Made by a program: the position numbers and the translations under genes. Positions 15,787-23,482 of a DNA stretch of 23,761 nucleotides are shown here, piece by piece; positions within the stretch are counted from its first letter, which is position 1, and the number at the start of each line of letters is the position of its first letter. The stretch is taken from assembly GCA_038522375.1 (NCBI GenBank), contig JBCBKE010000047.1:1-23761 (forward strand), given 5' to 3'. The notes beneath the pieces are model-generated. The model did not search any database. It was not told where the DNA came from and worked only from the letters and a program-made list of their open reading frames with translations. This DNA comes from UBA5336 sp038522375. GTDB lineage: Bacteria; Pseudomonadota; Alphaproteobacteria; Caulobacterales; Hyphomonadaceae.

Positions 15787-16281
15787 CTAGGGGAAGAGAG
15801 GCCCCCCGTCCATCGACGACAGGTCTTCCAGGTTCAGCCTTTGGGCCGCCAGCCGGGCAAATCTCAACGTCACCGCCTTTCGCCGGGCCGCAGACAGCTT
15901 GTGCTCCGGCGCCTCCCGTACGATTGCGCCACCGAACCGGTCGGCGATGATCAGCCCCGCACTTTCGGGAATCACTGCGGTCGGGAAGTCATGGGAGACC
16001 GCGAAATAGAAGCGATCGCAGAACGGTGCGTAATCGGGCCATTTGGCGTCGGTGCGAAAGTCGTTCAGGCAGGATTTGACCTCGGCAATCACAATCTCGC
16101 CCGCGGCACCCAATCCCAAAACGTCGGCTCGCCGGCCATTGGCGAGGGTCATTTCCGTGACGCTGGCGTGGTGCAGCCCGTGGAACATCCTGATGACCCC
16201 ACGAACAATGTCCAGGGTAGGGAGCGATGGCGCAACCACCTGCCTGCCGGTGTCGTGCAAGGGGGCGGCGTCAGTGGCCAT
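15787..16281 (-). CDS. mmcB: MmcB-family DNA repair protein (PD-(D/E)xK fold)
   Basis: A 164-residue protein of the MmcB family (formerly DUF1052), described in Caulobacter as a damage-inducible DNA repair factor. A PD-(D/E)xK nuclease core is visible: E43, D53 in RRADVLGL, then E67 and K69 in IVIAEVKSCLNDFR, followed by the family signature DAKWPDYAPFCDRFYFAV (78-95). The ATG has no good ribosome binding site. It lies 75 nt downstream of the sirtuin gene and 10 nt upstream of the clamp-motif protein. A LexA box was not seen near the start. Confidence 0.9.
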   Translation of the reverse strand: MATDAAPLHDTGRQVVAPSLPTLDIVRGVIRMFHGLHHASVTEMTLANGRRADVLGLGAAGEIVIAEVKSCLNDFRTDAKWPDYAPFCDRFYFAVSHDFPTAVIPESAGLIIADRFGGAIVREAPEHKLSAARRKAVTLRFARLAAQRLNLEDLSSMDGGPLFP

Positions 16282-16356
16282 GGCCGATCAGCATTGGTAG
16301 ATGGTGGTGGATGTCGTTCTTCACGGATTTCTTTTGATCCGCTTTTGTTCGCCCCG

Positions 16357-17088
16357 TCAAGTCGGTCCGGATGCAGGATCTTGGATGAGCTGGTCAACAT
16401 ATGAGGGCAGGATCTCGCTGGCGGGGCCGTAGACCGCTTCATCGAACACGTCGGCGTTTTCCGAAGGCTCAAGGCTCAGTTCGACGGCCTTTGCGCCATT
16501 GTAGCGTGCCTCCTGCACGAACCCGGCGGCGGGGTACACTGCGCCACTCGTTCCGATCGACAGGAATAGACGACAATGGCGCAAGGCCCGGCTGATGCGA
16601 TCCATCTCGAACGGCATCTCACCGAACCAGACAATATGGGGCCGCATATGACCTGATCGCTTGCAGGCTGTGCACACCGTATCTCGCCCGATGGCACGGC
16701 GCGTCGTTGAGACTGTTCCGCAGTTGGTGCAGCGGACGCGGGTCAACTCGCCGTGCATGTGGATGATGGTCTTGCTGCCAGCCTGTTCATGCAGGTTGTC
16801 GACATTCTGGGTCACGAGGAGGAAGTCGGCCCCTTCTGCGCGGCAGGCGTCCTCAAGCGTTGCCAGTGCGATGTGTCCGGCATGGGGCCTGGCGGTGGCA
16901 AGCTGCGCCCGCCGGTCGTTATAGAAGCCATGTACGAAATCCGGATTACGGGCGAAGCCTTCTGGCGTCGCAAGGTCTTCCAGCGGATACCGCGTCCAGA
17001 TCCCATCGGTGTCCCTGAAGGTACCGAGACCGCTTTCAGCGGAGATGCCAGCACCGGTCAGCACAACAATGGACTTCGGCAGCGGCAC
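16357..17088 (-). CDS. cobB: NAD-dependent protein deacylase (sirtuin, CobB-like)
   Basis: A Sir2-type enzyme removing acyl groups from lysine using NAD+. The GTG at 17088 is preferred as start because GGGAG (17095-17099) lies 6 nt before it and the protein then begins MPLPKSIVVLTGAGISAESG, as in the family; an ATG at 17145 has no ribosome binding site and adds 19 unrelated residues. In the 243-residue form GAGIS is 12-16, TQNVDNLH is 93-100, the catalytic histidine is H112 in HMHGEL, and four zinc cysteines lie at 120, 123, 139 and 142. Y56-x-x-R59 (FYNDRRAQL) is the class III signature for succinyl/malonyl-lysine recognition, so it may act on more than acetyl groups. Divergent from the lipoprotein operon. 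Confidence 0.93.
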   Translation of the reverse strand: MPLPKSIVVLTGAGISAESGLGTFRDTDGIWTRYPLEDLATPEGFARNPDFVHGFYNDRRAQLATARPHAGHIALATLEDACRAEGADFLLVTQNVDNLHEQAGSKTIIHMHGELTRVRCTNCGTVSTTRRAIGRDTVCTACKRSGHMRPHIVWFGEMPFEMDRISRALRHCRLFLSIGTSGAVYPAAGFVQEARYNGAKAVELSLEPSENADVFDEAVYGPASEILPSYVDQLIQDPASGPT

Positions 17089-17210
17089 GCGGTTCTCCCT
17101 TTTCCGGTCGCCCTCGACCGCGATGGCGTCAAAGCCAGTCGTCATATTGCGAACATACGGTTAAGCTATGGCCCACACGTTTCGGTGAGCCAAGTGATGG
17201 GACGCTTCGC

Positions 17211-19397
17211 ATGGGGTTTAAAAACAGGGTCTTGCGTAACGCAGCGGCGTTGATTGCAGGTTTCGCCGTCTTCGCGACCGTTGGCTGTGATCAGCGGCCA
17301 GAACGCGTCGAGCGGGCACAGACGGCTATCGGCGCTGCGATTGACCAGGCGCTTGGCAATGGTCCGCCGCCGAACCCCATGGCCGATGTTGCCGTGGAAG
17401 ACCGCGCCTATGCAGCGCGAACCGCGCCGCTGCAAACGGTTCAGCCGGACTATGTCCCGGTGTCGCGCTTCGCGATCGGTTCCATCATCGCCAAGCCGAA
17501 GGACCTGCCGCCGCTGCCGAGTCCCGAACAGGCTCTGATGATGCAGGCGCCGGAAATTGCCGATGAAATCGCCCTTGAGGTCAACACCCGTGCGATGACG
17601 GTAGAACCGATTGAGGACGTCGAGGCCATCGAGGCGCCAGAGACCTCGACCCGGGCGCTCCAGGCAAAGACGGTCGCCGATGAAGCCGTGAAGGAGAGCC
17701 AGTCCGAGTTGCGCAGTCTGCGCCAACGGCTGGAGCGGCGCCGTCAGGACGTACTCGAACGATCTGGCGGATTGCCTGACCTTCCCCTCGACGATGCGGC
17801 CCTGCCGGGCCACCGCCTGAAGCTCGCCAAACGCGCCATTCGCCAGCCGGAGACCGTTGAACGCCAGGTCTCGGCACGTTCCAAGATGCTTGACGTGATG
17901 GCCCAGTATGGCCTGTCCGGACAGGTCGAGTTGAACCGGACGGGAGAGATGGTGATCCAGATTGGCGATGAGGGGGCAGACCCCACCCAGTTCGCCGCCG
18001 GGGAACCGCAGACACCTTTCCCCGCCATTGCGATCAACCGGCCCGACAACTGCCCCGACCGGCCCGACCGCGACGCGCTGCGACGGGACAAGGTGTTGGC
18101 CACCGCATGTATGCTGAAGCAGCTCCGCGCAAGCGGCGACTACGAGTATGTCGAGAAGGATTTCATCTTCGACCACCAATTCGTCCGCCGGCCGGAAGAC
18201 GTGCCGGTTATCACCGCCGTTACGCCCAATGACCCGCTCTGGGTGTTGCAATGGCATTTCCAGAACAACGGCACCGGGGCCCTGGAAACGCCAGGCAGCG
18301 CCAGTTTCGAGGACTTCTGGACACGGCAGAGAACCCAGGGGTCGCGGGATGTCGTCGTCGCGGTGGTGGATACCGGTCTTGACCTTGATCACCCCGACAT
18401 CGAAACGTCCATAAACCTCGCGCCGGGCTGGGACATGGTGTCCGATCCCCGTATCGGAAATGATGGTGATGGACGAGATCCTGACCCGGACGACCCCGGC
18501 GATCTCTGTGATCCCAACGATCCATTCGCCGAAGACAGTTTCCATGGAACCCATGTCGCGGGCACGATTGGCGCCAACGCCAGCAACAATGCATCCGGTG
18601 TTGCCGGCGGCGCATGGCAGGTCACCGTCGTTCCGGTGCGGGCACTCGGCAAGTGCGGTGGCCGGCTGACCGACATCAACGATGCCATTCGTTGGGCGGG
18701 GGGACTGGTGCCCGCTTTCGACGCCGCTGGAAACGAAGTCTGGAATGAAAACCCTGCCGATATCATCAACCTGTCGATCGGACTTTTCGAGTTCTGTCCT
18801 GCCTCCCTGCAGGACGCGATCACAGCGGTTACCGAACGGGGGGTCGTGGTCGTGTCTGCCGCTGGAAATGCGCGGGTCCCGACCGAGTTCTATGCGCCGG
18901 CCGGGTGTCAGAATGTTGTCACGGTGGCCGCCGGTGACGCGCGCGGGCAGATCACGCCCTATTCCAACTATGGTGACGAAGTCGATATCCTGGCGCCGGG
19001 CGGCGACCTGACCCGCGATGACAACGCTGACGGGCGACCCGACGGTGTCCTGTCGACAAAGCGTGCCAATGGATGCGCCGATCCCGTTACGGGCATTTCG
19101 GTGGAAAGTTGCAACTATGCGTTCGAGCAGGGAACCAGCATGGCGGCGCCCCATGTTTCAGCGGCCCTCGCACTGTTGAAATCCCGGGACCCGGACCTGA
19201 TCGGGACTGAGCTGCGAGACGCACTCCTTGCGAACGTCGATGCCAGGACGCCTGCCCAGTGCGCCGGCTCGTGCAGCATCTACCAGGGGTTTGACGAGAT
19301 CCCGGGCCAGCCTGGCCAATGTGCCCGACCTTGCGGAAACGGTCTGCTCAATCTAGCCAATGTTCCGGACAACAATGGGGGAGGCTCAAATGACTGA
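17211..19397 (+). CDS. Subtilisin-like (S8) serine protease lipoprotein
   Basis: A 728-residue predicted secreted protease, first of a four-gene operon. The signal peptide ends at FATVGC with C26 as likely lipid attachment; the lipobox is imperfect (T at -3). Residues 27-215 are low-complexity and helical, with a charged coiled-coil-like stretch (about 158-184). Residues about 225-325 resemble an I9-type propeptide ending in LRASGDYEYVEKDF. The catalytic domain starts near PNDPLWVLQWHF; the triad is D387 (VVDTGLD), H445 (HGTHVAG) and S643 (GTSMAAPH), with oxyanion N553. Acidic loops at 418-440 and 603-612 look calcium-binding. The C-terminus has four cysteines, C684, C688, C704 and C708. Target proteins are unknown. 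Confidence 0.93.
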   Translation: MGFKNRVLRNAAALIAGFAVFATVGCDQRPERVERAQTAIGAAIDQALGNGPPPNPMADVAVEDRAYAARTAPLQTVQPDYVPVSRFAIGSIIAKPKDLPPLPSPEQALMMQAPEIADEIALEVNTRAMTVEPIEDVEAIEAPETSTRALQAKTVADEAVKESQSELRSLRQRLERRRQDVLERSGGLPDLPLDDAALPGHRLKLAKRAIRQPETVERQVSARSKMLDVMAQYGLSGQVELNRTGEMVIQIGDEGADPTQFAAGEPQTPFPAIAINRPDNCPDRPDRDALRRDKVLATACMLKQLRASGDYEYVEKDFIFDHQFVRRPEDVPVITAVTPNDPLWVLQWHFQNNGTGALETPGSASFEDFWTRQRTQGSRDVVVAVVDTGLDLDHPDIETSINLAPGWDMVSDPRIGNDGDGRDPDPDDPGDLCDPNDPFAEDSFHGTHVAGTIGANASNNASGVAGGAWQVTVVPVRALGKCGGRLTDINDAIRWAGGLVPAFDAAGNEVWNENPADIINLSIGLFEFCPASLQDAITAVTERGVVVVSAAGNARVPTEFYAPAGCQNVVTVAAGDARGQITPYSNYGDEVDILAPGGDLTRDDNADGRPDGVLSTKRANGCADPVTGISVESCNYAFEQGTSMAAPHVSAALALLKSRDPDLIGTELRDALLANVDARTPAQCAGSCSIYQGFDEIPGQPGQCARPCGNGLLNLANVPDNNGGGSND

Positions 19398-19908
19398 CAC
19401 AGTGAACAGCCCAGGTTCCGTCGCTCGGGAGCCTTTCACCGTCGCAATCGTCTCGGCGGTTCTCCTCTCCGCATGCGCGGGCTACGGCGCCGGCCACGCT
19501 ACGCCCGTGGGGAGCCAGTGGATGCCGCTCCAGGCGGCCCATATGCCCGACACGGGTCTGGTTCCGGCAAGGGCTGACACCGTCGCGTCACCGGAGGCCC
19601 GGTTTATCGTCAAGATCAAGGATGCTGAGGTCGAAGCGCTGACCCGTCTGTTCTTCCGCAACGAGACCGCTGCACGGACGTCGTTTTCCCAATGGGCCGC
19701 CGACAAGCCCTTGTTCAGCGACTTCGATCTTGTGTCCTGTTCCTACTCCGGCGAAGTGATCCTTCGCCAGCGCCTGGCGGCACGGTCCGGCGCCGACCTG
19801 CAGGCCCAGCGCGCGACCTTGTTGCAGGCGCTCAGGAACCATCCCCAGGTTGCCTATGCCGACCCCGACTTCATCGCTCAAACCCAGGTTAGCGGAGGCC
19901 GCCAATGA
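19390..19908 (+). CDS. Propeptide/inhibitor I9-like lipoprotein
   Basis: A 172-residue predicted lipoprotein: the signal segment TVAIVSAVLLSAC ends in a good lipobox (LSAC, C29). A short linker follows, then residues 68-166 form a compact domain beginning PEARFIVKIKD and ending in LLQALRNHPQVAYADPDFIA. That ending is the pattern of subtilisin propeptides (inhibitor I9 family), which fold and inhibit the protease. Here it stands as a separate protein with no protease domain. The ATG overlaps the protease stop by 8 nt. The likely role, assisting folding of or inhibiting the neighbouring protease in trans, is inferred from family resemblance and context, not shown. The open frame also extends back to 19360 inside the protease gene. 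Confidence 0.78.
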   Translation: MTDTVNSPGSVAREPFTVAIVSAVLLSACAGYGAGHATPVGSQWMPLQAAHMPDTGLVPARADTVASPEARFIVKIKDAEVEALTRLFFRNETAARTSFSQWAADKPLFSDFDLVSCSYSGEVILRQRLAARSGADLQAQRATLLQALRNHPQVAYADPDFIAQTQVSGGRQ

Positions 19909-20582
19909 TCCGGACCCTGAGCATCGGACTGCTCGCTTCATTGGGGGCAATGGTCGCCTGCGCGCCCGCGCCTTCCCCGGAACCAGACCAGGCGGAAAGC
20001 GTGTCGCAAGGTGGCGCTGCGCCCTTCGCGCCGACCGGCCTGCCGGACGTGACCCTTGTTCCCGCGCAGGGCGAGGATGCAACAACGGCAAGTGGACGAA
20101 CCGCAGTCACGGAGTCCAGCTCAACCATCGATTGGGATGCAGCGCGCCGCGACATGGCGTCGGGGACCGAAGAGAGTTTCGGCACTGAACGGTCGGTCCA
20201 GATTCAGTCGGGCGACGATGCTCCGCCTGTCCCGGTCCTGCTGCCGTCGGGACTTGTTCGACCGGCTGGCGCCAGCCGGCCCACTTTCCGAGCCATGGAT
20301 GATGGGTACTTCGCGAAGTATCCTGGCGTCGCTTACGACATCGTGGTCAGTGGGACGAACCAGTGGTTTTCGGGCGGCGCCGGCGAGCGGGAGGACCTGA
20401 TCGACGATCTGGTTTTCACGCGAACGATGACAGGGGCGCAGGTCGCGCTCAACCGTTATGGCGCGGCCTATCTGGTGGAGTTCGAGTGCAACGAAAGATC
20501 TGGCGCCGAGATCAGCGGATGCATTACCGAAACCGAAGCGCTGGACGTCGCGTCGCGACTGGTTGTGACGGGGAGCCGCTGA
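19905..20582 (+). CDS. Unknown lipoprotein of the protease operon
   Basis: A 225-residue protein with a signal peptide ending MVAC (C19 likely lipidated; M at -3 is unusual for a lipobox). Residues 20-100 are low-complexity and rich in A, P, T, S, E and D, probably a periplasmic linker. The folded part (about 105-225) starts with DDAPPVPVLLPSG, continues with GYFAKYPGVAYDIVVSGTNQ, and holds ALNRYGAAYLVEFECN with C195 and C206, which could form a disulfide. I do not recognise the family. The ATG overlaps the stop of the I9-like gene by 4 nt and its stop overlaps the M23 gene start by one base, so the four genes are likely translated as a set. Confidence 0.78.
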   Translation: MIRTLSIGLLASLGAMVACAPAPSPEPDQAESVSQGGAAPFAPTGLPDVTLVPAQGEDATTASGRTAVTESSSTIDWDAARRDMASGTEESFGTERSVQIQSGDDAPPVPVLLPSGLVRPAGASRPTFRAMDDGYFAKYPGVAYDIVVSGTNQWFSGGAGEREDLIDDLVFTRTMTGAQVALNRYGAAYLVEFECNERSGAEISGCITETEALDVASRLVVTGSR

Positions 20583-21694
20583 TGGCAGGCTTGTTCAGTT
20601 CAAGCATGATCCAGGTTTGCGCGGTTTTGCTCCTCGCTTCGGTTGCCCTGTCGGGCTGCGATGCGGTCCGGTATCCGGGTGATGGCGGAGAGGCACCGCG
20701 TACCCCGACCGGTGGGGGCGATAATGGAGCGCCCGGTCCGCCGCCGCCCGTCGTTCCGATTTCCGACCCCTATGGTGACGGTGAAGGCGGCGAGGAGGCG
20801 GACGATGCAGATGCGCCGGTCGCCCCTGCGGATCCGGTTCCTGATGATGGGGAGGCGCCGGTTGATCCACAGCCCGATCCCGATCCGGACCCGGTCACCC
20901 CCGGCAGCGGTGGCGGCGATGATGTGGTGGCCGATGGTGACGATGGGGCAATCGAGGTGGACCCGGTGTTCAGCTATCATGGACCCGGACAGCTCTTGCC
21001 CGGTTCCGGAACAGGCGCGTTTGAACAGATTGTCCACGCCCCGGACATGGTGTTCCCCATTCGGACGGCGCCCGCCTATCTCCAATCGCAAGTCTGGAAT
21101 TTCGGCGGCGGCGTGGCCGGGGGCGACCAATGCGACTCCCGTAACTTCGCCTACCCCTGGCGGGATAATTTCTGCGAGATGCGGACGGCGGATCGGGGCA
21201 CGCCCTTCTGCCCCCTGAACCGCGTGCACCAGGGGCAGGACATCCGCGTAGGGACGCCGGAAGACTGTCGCCAGCTGCGAGCGTCCGATGCCGCGGGACG
21301 AACGCTGCACGAAGTCGTCGCCGTTGAAGACGGGCTGATCTACGACATCGGGACCTACACGGTGAAATTACGGAGCGGCGGGCGAATATACCGTTACATG
21401 CACCTGAACATGGCCGAACTCCAGGTTTCGGAAGGTGACGAGGTGGAAGCCGGTGACGTGATCGGATTTGTGTCCAACGATTTCGGTGGGACACCGACAA
21501 CGTTCCATCTGCACTTCGAGATCATCCAGAACACCGAAGCCTTCGGTTGGGAGCACGTGCCCCCATACCTGTCCCTGGTTGAGGCTTATGAACGACGCCA
21601 GGCGGGTTTCGGCGAACAGGTGAGCACTGAAATTGCCACGGCGTCATCGGCGCGGATCATCGAGATCCCCGATGGGCTGGAAATCATCGAATAG
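20582..21694 (+). CDS. M23-family (LytM-type) metallopeptidase lipoprotein
   Basis: A 370-residue predicted lipoprotein (LSGC, C26). Residues 30-125 form a long linker of P, D, G and E with DPDPDP repeats and almost no bulky residues. The catalytic M23 domain keeps its residues: H216 and D220 in HQGQD, H274 in YRYMHL, and H309/H311 in FHLHFE, so it should be an active zinc endopeptidase cutting peptidoglycan cross-links or another peptide. VEAGDVIGFVSNDF is the usual M23 strand before the HxH. Four cysteines precede or flank the core (C184, C198, C210, C229). The start at 20582 overlaps the previous stop by one base (TGATG); an open frame back to 20363 lies inside the previous gene. Confidence 0.92.
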   Translation: MAGLFSSSMIQVCAVLLLASVALSGCDAVRYPGDGGEAPRTPTGGGDNGAPGPPPPVVPISDPYGDGEGGEEADDADAPVAPADPVPDDGEAPVDPQPDPDPDPVTPGSGGGDDVVADGDDGAIEVDPVFSYHGPGQLLPGSGTGAFEQIVHAPDMVFPIRTAPAYLQSQVWNFGGGVAGGDQCDSRNFAYPWRDNFCEMRTADRGTPFCPLNRVHQGQDIRVGTPEDCRQLRASDAAGRTLHEVVAVEDGLIYDIGTYTVKLRSGGRIYRYMHLNMAELQVSEGDEVEAGDVIGFVSNDFGGTPTTFHLHFEIIQNTEAFGWEHVPPYLSLVEAYERRQAGFGEQVSTEIATASSARIIEIPDGLEIIE

Positions 21695-21767
21695 GCTTTG
21701 TCTCGGCGAGGGCTCGCGGTTCGACCACCAGCGGTTTGCCATGGGTTCAAGGCGGCGCCAGGCAGGG

Positions 21768-22739
21768 TCAAAGTGTTCCGAGCCAATCGAGCAGCGCAGT
21801 GTTCACGGCGTCGGGCGCTTCCTGTTGGGTCCAGTGGCCACATCCCGGAATGAGGTGAACACCGCGCAAGTCCGGCAAGACGGTCTTCATGATGCCAACC
21901 ATGTCGGCCTGCACGAAGCTGAGTACGGGGTCCTTGTCTCCGGCGATGAACAGACTGGGTTGCCTGATCACCGGGTCTGTCCGGGCCGTCAGGAAAGCGT
22001 GGTCCCTGTGGCCGTTCCGGTACCGGTTGAGTGGTCCGCGAAAGCCTGACCGCGCAAACTCGCCTGCGTAATAGTCCACATCATCAGCGCCGAACCACGG
22101 CATTGCCGGCACAGGCTCCGGCATGCCGTCAAAGAGCTTTGCGTTCGCCGGTTTGTCACCCGGTAGCAAGCCGCCGGTCACGCCCTCCGCGGACGCGAAA
22201 TAGGTGAACAGCTCAACCGAGCGGCGGGTGTCGGCCTCCAACTCGGCCTCGGCAACGCCTTCATCCTGGAAATAGACGTAGTAGAAGAACTTTCCCTGGG
22301 CGGTGTAGATCTGGCGGAACAGGTCGATGCCCGGCATCGGGCCGGGTGGCGTATAGGGGACCGAGAGGCCGGCCACGGCGCGGAGCGTGTCAGGATACAA
22401 CAATGCCGAAGTCCAGGCGATGGGCGCGCCATGGTCGTGGCCAATGATGATTGCCGATCCATCCGTCGAAAGCGTGGCCACCAGGGCGGCCATATCCCCG
22501 GTGATGGCTTCAAGGCTGTAGTCTTCCACCGCCGGCGGTTTGTCGGTGCCCCCATAACCGCGGACGTCGGGGGCGGCGACCCGGAAGCCGGCCGCAGCCA
22601 GGGGCGCGAATTGGTGCCGCCAGGAATACCAGCTCTCCGGAAAGCCATGGACCAGCAGGACGAGCGGGCCGTCAGCCGGGCCATCAACGGCTACCCGGTG
22701 ACTGAGCCCATTTGCTTCCACCTCGATGAATTCTGGCAT
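21768..22739 (-). CDS. Alpha/beta hydrolase, epoxide hydrolase-like
   Basis: A 323-residue alpha/beta hydrolase of the epoxide hydrolase group. The oxyanion HGFPESWYSWRHQ (31-43), nucleophile D102 in IIGHDHGAPIAW, acid D270 in GDKDPVL and base H302 in GCGHWTQQEAP are all present. Cap-domain tyrosines in KFFYYVYFQ and Y240 (NRYRNGHRD) are suitable for opening an epoxide ring. An aspartate nucleophile fits epoxide hydrolases and haloacetate dehalogenases; HGxP and the tyrosines favour the former. The ATG has GGGAGA about 10 nt upstream. It converges on the lipoprotein operon with a 73-nt gap in which no convincing terminator was seen, and it is divergent from the acyltransferase. Confidence 0.9.
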   Translation of the reverse strand: MPEFIEVEANGLSHRVAVDGPADGPLVLLVHGFPESWYSWRHQFAPLAAAGFRVAAPDVRGYGGTDKPPAVEDYSLEAITGDMAALVATLSTDGSAIIIGHDHGAPIAWTSALLYPDTLRAVAGLSVPYTPPGPMPGIDLFRQIYTAQGKFFYYVYFQDEGVAEAELEADTRRSVELFTYFASAEGVTGGLLPGDKPANAKLFDGMPEPVPAMPWFGADDVDYYAGEFARSGFRGPLNRYRNGHRDHAFLTARTDPVIRQPSLFIAGDKDPVLSFVQADMVGIMKTVLPDLRGVHLIPGCGHWTQQEAPDAVNTALLDWLGTL

Positions 22740-22840
22740 GTCGTCTGTCTCCCACGCGCAACCCGCGTATCGCCTTGCAGTTGCTGCAACCGGGCGACTG
22801 GGCCACTACGGACAAACATAACAGACTTTCAGGAAATGCC

Positions 22841-23458
22841 ATGTCAGATGTCGCCAAAGGCTCGCGCTTCGGTGCCCGTCCTGCGCCGTTTCGCGGACCC
22901 TTCTCGGAAATCTACCGCTGGGCATGTACGGCCTACCTCTACATCGGCGGGTGGCGGATGGAGGGCGATTGGCCCGGCGATCCGAAACTGGTTGCCGTGG
23001 CTGCGCCGCACACATCCAATTGGGACGGGATCAACATGATTGCGGCGGCCGGGTTCTACCGGATCAAGTTCAGCTGGATGGGAAAGGCGTCCCTCGTGAA
23101 GGGCCCATTTGGCGGAGTTGTCCGGTGGCTCGGATGTATCCCCGTCGACCGGAAGGCCGCGGCGGACTTGGTGGACCAGATGGCTGACGCCTATGCGGCG
23201 CGGGACAGTCTGATCCTCGCCATCGCGCCGGAGGGCACCCGCGACCGCGTCGAGACATGGAAAACCGGGCTCTACCGGATTGCGGTGGCCGCTGGCGTAC
23301 CGATCCTGCCAACGGTGCTCGACTATGGCCGCAAGCGTATTGCGCTGGGGCAGATCGTGCACCCCACCGGAGACTACGATGCCGACTTGCCACTGATCCA
23401 GACCGCTTACCGGGGCGCGGAGGGAAAATTCCCCGACCGGTCAGTTCCGGTGGGTTAG
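22841..23458 (+). CDS. PlsC-family lysophospholipid acyltransferase
   Basis: A 205-residue acyltransferase of the 1-acylglycerol-3-phosphate type. The catalytic HX4D motif is H57-D62 in PHTSNWDG, followed by FSWMGKASL, GCIPVDRK (98-105) and the phosphate-binding EGTR at 131-134, then YRIAVAAGVPILPTVLDY. The start at 22841 has AGGAAA at 22831-22836; the frame is open from 22775, but the extension carries no family sequence. It is shorter than PlsC of E. coli (245 residues) and lacks an obvious N-terminal membrane helix. The actual substrate may be a lysophospholipid, an ornithine lipid precursor or another acyl acceptor. Confidence 0.9.
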   Translation: MSDVAKGSRFGARPAPFRGPFSEIYRWACTAYLYIGGWRMEGDWPGDPKLVAVAAPHTSNWDGINMIAAAGFYRIKFSWMGKASLVKGPFGGVVRWLGCIPVDRKAAADLVDQMADAYAARDSLILAIAPEGTRDRVETWKTGLYRIAVAAGVPILPTVLDYGRKRIALGQIVHPTGDYDADLPLIQTAYRGAEGKFPDRSVPVG

Positions 23459-23482
23459 AGCTCCCACCCATCAGCGCTCCGT

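Noticed and set aside
17166..19154. A long minus-strand open frame of 662 codons opposite the subtilisin-like gene
   Set aside because: It is antisense to a gene with an intact catalytic triad and signal peptide, and its translation shows no domain pattern; high GC makes such shadow frames common.
20873..20892. Short CCCGATCCCGATCC-type tandem repeat in the M23 gene
   Set aside because: It encodes the DPDPDP part of the linker in frame; it is coding low complexity, not a CRISPR or mobile-element repeat.
21695..21767. Possible terminator after the lipoprotein operon (GCGAGGGCTCGC, about 21706-21717)
   Set aside because: The stem is only 4 bp with a 4-nt loop and there is no T-run, so it is not a credible intrinsic terminator.
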